A stretch of DNA of 12,217 nt from Rhodanobacteraceae bacterium (GTDB lineage Bacteria; Pseudomonadota; Gammaproteobacteria; Xanthomonadales; Rhodanobacteraceae), in NCBI GenBank assembly GCA_025924775.1, contig JAICHS010000048.1, positions 1-12,217 on the forward strand, in the 5' to 3' direction. The first letter of the stretch is position 1. Each line of letters starts with the position of its first letter. Position numbers and translations under genes: made by a program. The notes below the pieces were generated by a model that saw only the letters and a list, made by a program, of their open reading frames with translations, was not told where the DNA came from and made no database searches. Below, piece after piece: positions 1-5,375 of the stretch.

Positions 1-375
1 CATCATGGCCGGTCGGGCCTGTGGCAACGGGTGCTGGAATCGGCGACCAGCCACGCGCAGGCGGAAGCCGAGACCATCGCCTTCCTGCAACACTGGGTGC
101 CGACGGGCAAGTCGCCGATGTGCGGCAATTCGATTTGCCAGGACCGCAGGTTCCTGTACCGGCAGATGCCGCAACTGGAACGCTATTTCCACTACCGCAA
201 CCTCGACGTATCGACGTTGAAGGAACTGGCGCGTCGCTGGGCGCCCGCGGTGTACAAGGGTTTCAGCAAGGACTCCGCGCACACGGCGCTGTCGGACATC
301 AAGGACTCCATCGAGGAGCTGCGCTACTACCGTGCGCACATGGCGGAGCTGGGGGGCATGACCGCTGCGGGGTAA
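1..375 (+). CDS. orn: Oligoribonuclease, 5'-truncated by window edge
   Basis: This is a 3'-5' exoribonuclease that degrades very short RNAs (nanoRNA, including pGpG from c-di-GMP turnover) to mononucleotides in the cytoplasm. The frame is open from base 1 and ends at TAA 373-375. The 124 visible residues align with about residue 64 to the end of the E. coli protein, so roughly the first third, with the Exo I Asp and Glu, is missing to the left. Visible family motifs are HWVPTGKSPMCGNS, QDRRFL (Exo II Asp, visible residue 48), YFHYRNLDVSTLKELARRW, and the Exo III H-x4-D pair (His94, Asp99 of the fragment). This is the DEDDh exonuclease layout, so the catalytic residues in view are intact. The first in-frame ATG (base 31) is internal to the gene. 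Identification is near certain. Confidence 0.97.
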   Translation, partial: HHGRSGLWQRVLESATSHAQAEAETIAFLQHWVPTGKSPMCGNSICQDRRFLYRQMPQLERYFHYRNLDVSTLKELARRWAPAVYKGFSKDSAHTALSDIKDSIEELRYYRAHMAELGGMTAAG

Positions 376-472
376 GGAGAAACCATGCGCGTGGCACGTG
401 GCAGGGTCGCGCCAGCGTGACAGTGATCCACGGGTTCGCGACGCGCGCCGACGGCTGCCGGTGAGGCTGGCG

Positions 473-715
473 TCAAACCGCTTCATACGTGATGGCGAAA
501 ACCTCTGCGCTGCACGGATACAACTCGCCCTTCACACCGCGGATGATCCAGTCGCCCGGCTTGGCGCGCATCTTGCCCTCGGGCGTGTTCACGTAACAAC
601 ACTCGCCCCCGACGACGGCATGCGGGTAGTAGCGGACGCCATCAATATCAGGGTCGATGCCGGCAACAAACTGCACGGCCTCGATCTCAACGGGCTTTTT
701 CCGGTACCTGTCCAT
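473..715 (-). CDS. Small PGDYG-family (phage-type) protein, 80 aa
   Basis: The function is unknown. The 80-residue protein begins MDRYRKKPVEIEAVQF, has YVNTPEGKMRAKPGDWIIRGVKGELYPC in the middle (written here as separate motifs: TPEG, PGDW, GVKGE, YPC) and ends FAITYE. This pattern is typical of small proteins common in phages and prophages, and I place it in the PGDYG family from memory of that pattern. The frame extends upstream to an ATG at 751, but I chose the ATG at 715. A strong purine-rich site (GAGGGGAGA) sits 6-7 bases before it, and homologues start with M-x-x-Y-R-K-K-P. It lies downstream of pgl on the same strand but 85 bases away and has its own promoter-like sequence. It looks somewhat less GC-biased than its neighbours, which may indicate transfer. 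The family call is fairly safe, but no role can be assigned. Confidence 0.8.
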   Translation of the reverse strand: MDRYRKKPVEIEAVQFVAGIDPDIDGVRYYPHAVVGGECCYVNTPEGKMRAKPGDWIIRGVKGELYPCSAEVFAITYEAV

Positions 716-740
716 CGCGGCTTCTCCCCTCTGTTGGCGC

Positions 741-770
741 AGTTTAACCATTTGCGCATGAGGGTGTCAG
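741..770 (-). promoter_or_regulatory. Putative sigma-70-type promoter for the PGDYG gene
   Basis: Read on the minus strand, CTGACA (plus 765-770, five of six matches to TTGACA) is followed after 18 bases by TAAACT (plus 741-746, four of six to TATAAT). Transcription would start near 733-735, about 20 bases before the chosen ATG at 715, which leaves room for the GAGGGGAG ribosome binding site. A perfect inverted repeat GCGCA-N11-TGCGC (737-757) overlaps the -10 element. This is consensus matching by eye only. Confidence 0.4.
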
Positions 771-800
771 CCGGTGTGGAGGCCGGAATTGCCTACACCA

Positions 801-1514
801 TCAGCTGCCTGCGGCGGTATCCAGCAGCACATCCACGCCAGGTTCCGGTGCGATGGACGCGGCTGGAATCGCATCGCCGCCCTTCCACACCGCGATCGCG
901 TCGCGCTTGCCCGCGCCTTCGACGAGGAAAAGCACGTGCCGCGCGCGCGACAGGCGCTGCGCGCTCAAGCTGACGCGCTCCGGCGGCGGCTTGGGTGCCT
1001 TGAACACGGCCAGCACGTCCGGCGAATCGGTGTGCGCGCCCCAGTTGTGACCGGGGAACAGGCTGGCGGTGTGGCCGTCTTCGCCCAAGCCCAGCAACAC
1101 CAGGTCGAAGGCATCGATACTGCGGAGTTCACGCGCATAGAGCACCGCGGCTTCGCGCGCGCCGGATTCGGCGGGAATCGGATGCACGTTGGCGGCCGGC
1201 ATCGAAACATGGTCGAGCCATTCGTCGCGCGCCATGCGGCTGTTGCGCGCGGGATCATCAGCCGGCGCGCAACGTTCATCGCCAAACCAGGCGTGCCAGC
1301 GTGTCCAGTCAGTGTCGGCGTTGCGCAGCGAGCGGTACAACTTGCGCGGCGTGTTGCCGCCCGCCAGCACGATGTCGAACGCGCCGTGTTGCGCGATGGC
1401 GTCGCGCGAGGCCGCCAGTACCCGCGCGAGTGCGTTGGCGAGCAGCGAAGTGTCGTCGGGAAATTCGTGCCAGCGCACCGTCTGCGCGGGCAGGGCAGAC
1501 GGGACGCGGATCAT
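801..1514 (-). CDS. pgl: 6-phosphogluconolactonase
   Basis: This enzyme hydrolyses 6-phosphogluconolactone to 6-phosphogluconate, the second step of the oxidative pentose phosphate pathway, in the cytoplasm. At 237 residues it is normal length for the SOL/DevB-type lactonase, related to glucosamine-6-phosphate isomerase. Visible motifs are AGGNTP (51-56, sugar-phosphate loop), WFGDER (76-81, in the usual W-x-GDER/C pattern) and GLGEDGHTASLFPG (142-155, the signature with the catalytic His). It follows gnd, and its ATG overlaps the gnd stop as ATGA (1511-1514), so the pair is probably translationally coupled. The only SD-like sequence (GAAGAAGG, inside gnd) is just one base from the ATG, which is tighter than usual. 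A GTG at residue 13 is a less likely alternative start. It acts between Zwf and Gnd, both also encoded in this window. Confidence 0.96.
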   Translation of the reverse strand: MIRVPSALPAQTVRWHEFPDDTSLLANALARVLAASRDAIAQHGAFDIVLAGGNTPRKLYRSLRNADTDWTRWHAWFGDERCAPADDPARNSRMARDEWLDHVSMPAANVHPIPAESGAREAAVLYARELRSIDAFDLVLLGLGEDGHTASLFPGHNWGAHTDSPDVLAVFKAPKPPPERVSLSAQRLSRARHVLFLVEGAGKRDAIAVWKGGDAIPAASIAPEPGVDVLLDTAAGS

Positions 1515-2416
1515 TCCTTCTTCATCGCGTGGCCGCCGAACTCATTGCGCATCGCCGACAGCAACTTGTCCGCGAACGAGTCGCTGTCGCGCGAACGCAG
1601 GCGCTCGATCAACGAGGCCGTGATGATCGGCGCAGGCACGTCCAGGTCGATGGCTTCCGCGACGGTCCAGCGGCCTTCGCCGGAGTCGACCACGTAGGGC
1701 GCGATGCCTTGCATCTCGGGGTTGCTCTGCAACGCACCGGCGGTCAGGTCCAGCAGCCACGAGCGCACCACCGAGCCATAGCGCCAGATTTCCGCGATCT
1801 GCCCGAGGTCGAGTTTGAATTCGTCCTTGTGCTTGAAGATCGCGAATCCTTCGGCGTACGCCTGCATCATTCCGTACTCGATGCCGTTGTGGACCATCTT
1901 GACGAAATGGCCCGAGCCGACCGGGCCGACGCGCCCCCAACCCTTGTCCTTGCCCGGCGCGAGTGCCTCGAAAATGGGCTTCAGGTGATCGACGACTTTT
2001 TCGTCGCCGCCGACCATCATGCTGTAGCCCTCCTTGAGGCCCCACACGCCGCCGCTGGTGCCGCAATCGACGTAGTCGATGCCCTTGGGCGCAAGTTCCG
2101 CGGCATGGCGCTGGTCGTCCTTGTAATTGGAATTGCCGCCGTCGATCACGACGTCGCCTTTCGCCAGCTTCCCGTTCAAGGCCGCGACGGTCTGGTCCAC
2201 GATCTTGCCCGCCGGCACCATCACCCACACCGCGCGCGGCGGCTGCAGCGCCTCGACGAGCTTGTCGAGTGAATCGACGGCCTTGCCGCCGGCCTTGCCG
2301 AGTGCCTTGCGCGCGTCGTCATTGAGGTCGAATCCGACCACGTCGTGGCCGGCCTTCATCAGGCGCTGCGCCATGAAGTTGCCCATCTTGCCCAGGCCGA
2401 TCATTCCGAGTTGCAT
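1511..2416 (-). CDS. gnd: 6-phosphogluconate dehydrogenase, decarboxylating, short form
   Basis: This enzyme oxidatively decarboxylates 6-phosphogluconate to ribulose-5-phosphate and CO2 in the cytoplasm. The 301-residue length marks it as the short (GntZ/YqeC-like) class rather than the roughly 470-residue E. coli type. The Rossmann fold begins MQLGMIGLGKMG (G-x-G-x-x-G at 7-12). IDGGNSNYKD lies at 91-100, CGTSGG at 118-123, and the catalytic-Lys segment GHFVKMVHNGIEYG at 169-182 (Lys173). SGEGRW follows at 245-250. The residue ending beta-strand 2 is acidic (GFDLND, Asp30), which in this family favours NAD+ over NADP+. The frame is open for 56 more codons upstream, but the ATG at 2416 has an excellent AAGGAGAC site four bases before it and begins exactly at the Rossmann strand. 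It is the first gene of a gnd-pgl operon that diverges from the DUF4153 gene. Confidence 0.96.
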   Translation of the reverse strand: MQLGMIGLGKMGNFMAQRLMKAGHDVVGFDLNDDARKALGKAGGKAVDSLDKLVEALQPPRAVWVMVPAGKIVDQTVAALNGKLAKGDVVIDGGNSNYKDDQRHAAELAPKGIDYVDCGTSGGVWGLKEGYSMMVGGDEKVVDHLKPIFEALAPGKDKGWGRVGPVGSGHFVKMVHNGIEYGMMQAYAEGFAIFKHKDEFKLDLGQIAEIWRYGSVVRSWLLDLTAGALQSNPEMQGIAPYVVDSGEGRWTVAEAIDLDVPAPIITASLIERLRSRDSDSFADKLLSAMRNEFGGHAMKKE

Positions 2417-2451
2417 ACGGGTCTCCTTGGAAAGCATTCGCGCGACGGGTG

Positions 2452-2468
2452 CATCGCAACCCGCGATG
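2452..2468. repeat. Perfect 6-bp inverted repeat, operator candidate in gnd leader
   Basis: CATCGC (2452-2457) and GCGATG (2463-2468) are exact reverse complements around a 5-base centre, AACCC. The repeat overlaps the weak -10 candidate of gnd and lies 36 bases before its start codon. That placement suits either a repressor site or a leader-RNA hairpin. The symmetry is seen directly; the function is inferred. Confidence 0.4.
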
Positions 2469-2489
2469 GTAACGCCGGGCGCAGGCGCG

Positions 2490-2504
2490 TGCAGGTTTTC
2501 TGCA
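2490..2504. repeat. Perfect 5-bp inverted repeat TGCAG-N5-CTGCA
   Basis: TGCAG (2490-2494) and CTGCA (2500-2504) flank the centre GTTTT. The repeat lies near the middle of the divergent region and runs into the possible extended -10 of the membrane-protein gene. A site here could control both directions. No known regulator is assigned from the sequence. Confidence 0.35.
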
Positions 2505-2507
2505 ATA

Positions 2508-2528
2508 CTCCCCGCGTCGACCGGGGAG
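2508..2528 (+). promoter_or_regulatory. Hairpin masking the DUF4153 ribosome binding site
   Basis: CTCCCCG (2508-2514) pairs perfectly with CGGGGAG (2522-2528) around the loop CGTCGAC, giving seven pairs, six of them G-C. The Shine-Dalgarno sequence GGGGAGG (2523-2529) for the ATG at 2535 lies almost wholly in the 3' arm. If the 5' arm is transcribed, the hairpin would hide the ribosome binding site. If transcription starts from the candidate -10 at 2504-2509, the 5' arm would be missing and no RNA hairpin would form. Confidence 0.4.
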
Positions 2529-2534
2529 GCGCCG

Positions 2535-4385
2535 ATGACCGACCAAGCATCCGCGATGTTGTCTCGCGAAGCCCGCGCCTTCATCGTGCTGGTGTCGCTG
2601 CTGCAGGCCCTGTTGTTGTACCTGGCGTGGCTGGGGCACGATCGCCTGTGGTGGTGGCTTTCACCGTACGCGTCGCAGGTTTACTGGTACACGCTGATCC
2701 TCGCGGTGCCGACCACGATGACGCTGTCGGTGTCGCGGCTTGACGGCCGGGTGTTCTGGCAAAATGCGCTGGGCGTCGCGGTCGTGTATGCGCTGCTCGC
2801 GGGCTGGGCGGCGTGGAGCGTGACCGGCGCGCCCGGCATCGACATCGCATCGGTACTGGCGCCGTTCGCGATCACGGTGGGCGGCGCGCTGTTCGTGGCG
2901 TGGCCCTTCCTGCAGTGCCGCCAGGACGGCGGGCGCTGGCGCGCCACCTATCCGGAACTGTTCGACCACGCCTGGCAGAACGGATTGACCCTGGTCGTCG
3001 CGGTGCTGTTCACCGGCGTGTGCTGGGTGGTGCTGATGCTCTGGGCGCAATTGTTCGCGCTGGTGCACATCCGTTTCTTCAAGGATCTGTTTTTCGACGA
3101 CAAGCCGTTCGTGTACCTCGCCACCGGATTGTTCGCGGGGCTCGGCATCCTGATCGGACGCACGCAACAGCATCCACTGCGCGTGGCGCGCCAGATCGTG
3201 TTCGCGGTTTGTCGCGGCCTGTTGCCGCTGCTGGCGCTAATCGCCCTGATGTTTCTCGCGAGCCTGCCATTTACGGGCCTGGCGCCGCTGTGGGCGACGC
3301 GTTCGGCGGCCAGCCTGTTGCTGGGTTTGTTGCTGTTGCTGGTGGTGTTCGTGAACGCGGTGTGGCAGGACGGCGTCGACCTGAAGCCTTACCCCCGCGC
3401 ACTGCGATGGCTGATCGACGCGGCGTTGATTCTGTCGCCGGTTTATGCAGCGCTGGCCTTGTACGCACTCGCGTTGCGCATCGGCCAGTACGGCTGGACC
3501 GACCAGCGTTTCTGGGCCGTGCTGGCGGCGGCGGTGCTGGTTTGCCACGCGGTCGGTTATGCGTTGACGGCGCTGCGCTGGCGACGCGAATGGCTGGCGT
3601 GGCTGCCACGCGTCAACGTCGCGCTCGCGGGCATGGTGCTCGTGCTGGTGATACTCGCCAACTCACCCGCGCTCGATCCGTACCGCATCACCGTCGCCAG
3701 CCAGACTGCGCGTTTGCATGCAGGACGCGTCGCGCCCGGCAAACTCGATGTGGCCGCGTTGCGTTTCGACAACGGACGACGCGGGTATCGGGCCGCGGTC
3801 ACGCTGCAACAGGATCCTGCGATGCGAACCGATTCCGTGGCGCTGGCGAACCTTGCGCACGTCGTCGCGCGGCAGCAGAGGCAAACCTGGCTGACGAATT
3901 CGCAGCGGAAGCGGCTGGCCGTGACCACGATCGCCGCGTTGCGTTCCCAGATCACGCTTGTGCCGGGCGCCGTGGCGCCTGACGACGCCTGGTACCGGAT
4001 GTTGCTGACGAGTCGTTTCGCCATCGCAACGGGGTGCTCGGTACGCGGAGCGGACTGCGTGCTGTTGACGCCGGATTTGCGTTCCGATGGCCGGCATCAA
4101 GTGCTGTTGTGCAACCTCGGTGCGCAGGTGTATGTGTCGTGCCAGCTGTTCGCGCGCGATGCGCAGGCGCAGTGGAAGCCGGTCGAAACGTTGACATTTC
4201 CGCGGGCGCATCCCGGTGCTGACGATCCCGTTCGTGCGGACCTGCGAGCCGGGCAGTTGCAGACCGAATGGCCGTACTGGCCCGACGTGAAAATCGCAGG
4301 CGTCAAGGCCAATGTCGGATCGACGTGGAAATACGATCCGCCGGCCGCGTCTTCCTCCGCGCCTTTGGCGCCCGCGAGCCATTGA
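2535..4385 (+). CDS. DUF4153-family multi-pass inner-membrane protein
   Basis: The function is unknown. The protein has 616 residues. The first 380 hold about eleven hydrophobic segments by eye (about 14-33, 48-66, 77-97, 105-125, 150-172, 190-208, 222-243, 256-276, 288-310, 325-346 and 358-376). They carry phrases typical of DUF4153 proteins: FDHAWQNGLTL, LFALVHIRFFKDLF, LPFTGLAPLW, NAVWQDG and LRIGQYGWT. Residues 380-616 are soluble, probably on the outer face of the inner membrane, and contain three Cys (in CSVRGADC and the VSCQLF region). I see no enzymatic motif there. The frame is open from 2127, but that stretch lies over gnd; the ATG at 2535 has GGGGAGG five bases upstream and begins just before the first membrane segment. 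It diverges from gnd and converges with the next gene, leaving only six bases between stops. The family call is good; a link to sugar metabolism rests only on position. Confidence 0.85.
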   Translation: MTDQASAMLSREARAFIVLVSLLQALLLYLAWLGHDRLWWWLSPYASQVYWYTLILAVPTTMTLSVSRLDGRVFWQNALGVAVVYALLAGWAAWSVTGAPGIDIASVLAPFAITVGGALFVAWPFLQCRQDGGRWRATYPELFDHAWQNGLTLVVAVLFTGVCWVVLMLWAQLFALVHIRFFKDLFFDDKPFVYLATGLFAGLGILIGRTQQHPLRVARQIVFAVCRGLLPLLALIALMFLASLPFTGLAPLWATRSAASLLLGLLLLLVVFVNAVWQDGVDLKPYPRALRWLIDAALILSPVYAALALYALALRIGQYGWTDQRFWAVLAAAVLVCHAVGYALTALRWRREWLAWLPRVNVALAGMVLVLVILANSPALDPYRITVASQTARLHAGRVAPGKLDVAALRFDNGRRGYRAAVTLQQDPAMRTDSVALANLAHVVARQQRQTWLTNSQRKRLAVTTIAALRSQITLVPGAVAPDDAWYRMLLTSRFAIATGCSVRGADCVLLTPDLRSDGRHQVLLCNLGAQVYVSCQLFARDAQAQWKPVETLTFPRAHPGADDPVRADLRAGQLQTEWPYWPDVKIAGVKANVGSTWKYDPPAASSSAPLAPASH

Positions 4386-4391
4386 TTCGCG

Positions 4392-5210
4392 CTATTCGAC
4401 CGGCTTCAGGCGCCGCTTGTTGGTATGGAACAGCGGGGCCGAACCATCAACCGACTTGCCCTGGAAATAACCGCGCTGCCATTTGCGGGTGATGGCGGCC
4501 GGGTCGCCGTCGCGCAGCATCTGGTTGAACGCCGCACGCGATTTGCCCCATTCGGTGTAGTCGGCCTTGAGCTTGGGCGCGTCGTCCAGACTGGCGCGTC
4601 GCGGCTGCACATCATCCAGCAGCGCATGCGGACAAAACGTGATGAAGCAGAAGGGGTCGCCCTTGGCGAACCGCACGCTGCACGGCCGCGTGAACCGCCA
4701 ATTCATCGTGAACGGAAACGGCAGCCAGTCGGTCTCCACCAGCCCGTCAAGCGGGTGGATGCCGTCCTTGGCGTAGTTGGGCGCGCCGCGCACCCACAGG
4801 CCCCAGCCGGGCGAAGTGCGAAACAGCCAGCCGGTGTGGAAGGTCAGGATGCCGTGGCCGAAGTGCGAGACGATCAGCGCACGCAGGGTGTCCGGGTCCA
4901 CGCCCGGTGCCCGTGCGGTGATGGCATCGAGGCCCTGGCCGCCGTTCCAGGTCACTTCGAAATCCAGCGGCGAGGTCAACTCCCAGCCGCTGGTATTGGC
5001 GGTGGACAGGGGTAGGCAGCGGTAGGCGTAGTGGTCGTTGGTGTGGTCCATCCAGTCGCGCTCGCGACGGCCCGGAATGATGGGCGCCGCACGGGGATCG
5101 ACCTGGTAGCAGGTGAGCTGCGGGGTCATGCCGGCGGGCAGCGCCGCCGGACCCGGCGCGTCCGGCGCGTGCGCGGGACAGGTTCCGGGCTTGCTGGCGA
5201 TCTCGGTCAT
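4392..5210 (-). CDS. DUF6065-like conserved protein, 272 aa
   Basis: The function is unknown. From memory of the pattern I place it in DUF6065: LTCYQVDP (32-39), RDWMDHTNDHYAYRCLPL (51-68), HGILTFHTGWLFRT, PFTMNWRFTRP, KGDPFCFI, and a basic tail HTNKRRLKP. It is rich in Trp, Phe, Tyr and His, with no signal peptide and no membrane segment, so it is probably a soluble cytoplasmic protein. I recognise no nucleotide-binding or known metal-binding motif, although several conserved-looking His and Cys are present. The ATG at 5210 has a very strong GGAGGAAT site four bases before it. It adds about 27 Pro/Ala-rich residues before the likely conserved core, whose alternative start would be Met28 (5129). 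It is monocistronic, divergent from the GH94-zwf operon and convergent with DUF4153. The gene is certainly real; its role is open. Confidence 0.8.
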   Translation of the reverse strand: MTEIASKPGTCPAHAPDAPGPAALPAGMTPQLTCYQVDPRAAPIIPGRRERDWMDHTNDHYAYRCLPLSTANTSGWELTSPLDFEVTWNGGQGLDAITARAPGVDPDTLRALIVSHFGHGILTFHTGWLFRTSPGWGLWVRGAPNYAKDGIHPLDGLVETDWLPFPFTMNWRFTRPCSVRFAKGDPFCFITFCPHALLDDVQPRRASLDDAPKLKADYTEWGKSRAAFNQMLRDGDPAAITRKWQRGYFQGKSVDGSAPLFHTNKRRLKPVE

Positions 5211-5251
5211 CGGATTCCTCCGGCGGGGCGTGGGTTGGCCGCAAGCCGTGC

Positions 5252-5280
5252 ATGCTGTGCCCGACCTCGAATGGCGTCAA
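5252..5280 (-). promoter_or_regulatory. Putative promoter for the DUF6065 gene
   Basis: On the minus strand TTGACG (plus 5275-5280, five of six to the -35 consensus) is followed after 17 bases by CAGCAT (plus 5252-5257, a poor -10). Transcription would begin near 5245, about 35 bases before the ATG at 5210. The -35 and spacing are good and the -10 is weak, so this is only a candidate. Confidence 0.3.
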
Positions 5281-5300
5281 GCTGCGCCGCCGCATGCTTT

Positions 5301-5325
5301 CACGAATGATTGAAGCAGGTTCGTG
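5301..5325. repeat. Perfect inverted repeat CACGAA-N13-TTCGTG, operator candidate
   Basis: CACGAA (5301-5306) and TTCGTG (5320-5325) are exact reverse complements with a 13-base centre. The repeat ends immediately before CATACT (5326-5331), the most -10-like hexamer ahead of the GH94-zwf operon, and occupies the place where a -35 would lie. No good -35 hexamer is present there. That combination fits an activator- or repressor-controlled promoter. The symmetry is seen; binding is inferred. Confidence 0.4.
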
Positions 5326-5341
5326 CATACTGACCGGTGAT

Positions 5342-5355
5342 GTGCGAACGCGCAC
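5342..5355 (+). promoter_or_regulatory. Small leader hairpin upstream of the GH94 gene
   Basis: GTGCG (5342-5346) pairs with CGCAC (5351-5355) around AACG. If transcription starts from the CATACT element the hairpin lies at the very 5' end of the mRNA, 20 bases before the chosen ATG, where it could stabilise the transcript. If translation instead starts at 5337 or 5340 it is coding sequence. Low confidence. Confidence 0.2.
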
Positions 5356-5375
5356 GGATCATGGAACGGCCCGCC

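Larger units (their letters stand above)
2417..2534. promoter_or_regulatory. Divergent control region between gnd and the DUF4153 gene
   Basis: These 118 bases separate two divergent start codons, so promoters for both sides must lie here or inside the genes. On the minus strand TACCAT (plus 2466-2471) is a weak -10 candidate for gnd. On the plus strand TGCAATACT (2501-2509) resembles an extended -10 for the membrane-protein gene. Neither has a convincing -35 partner. The region also contains three perfect inverted repeats, listed separately, which is dense for its length. The control-region role is safe from layout; the exact promoter positions are not. Confidence 0.55.

Noticed and set aside
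376..472. Rho-independent terminator between the convergent orn and PGDYG genes
   Set aside because: Only weak four- or five-pair stems (such as GCCGG-TGAGG-CTGGC) are present and none is followed by a T run on either strand.
2127..2534. N-terminal extension of the DUF4153 frame by 136 codons
   Set aside because: It overlaps the start of gnd on the other strand, and the real start has a clear GGGGAGG site and precedes the first membrane segment.
4383..4394. Shared terminator between the convergent DUF4153 and DUF6065 genes
   Set aside because: Only six bases separate the stops, and I see no strong stem with a T run nearby.
5310..5338. TTGAAG (5310-5315) as a -35 for the GH94 operon
   Set aside because: At 17-base spacing the -10 would read ACCGGT, which is not promoter-like, and the distance to CATACT is only ten bases.
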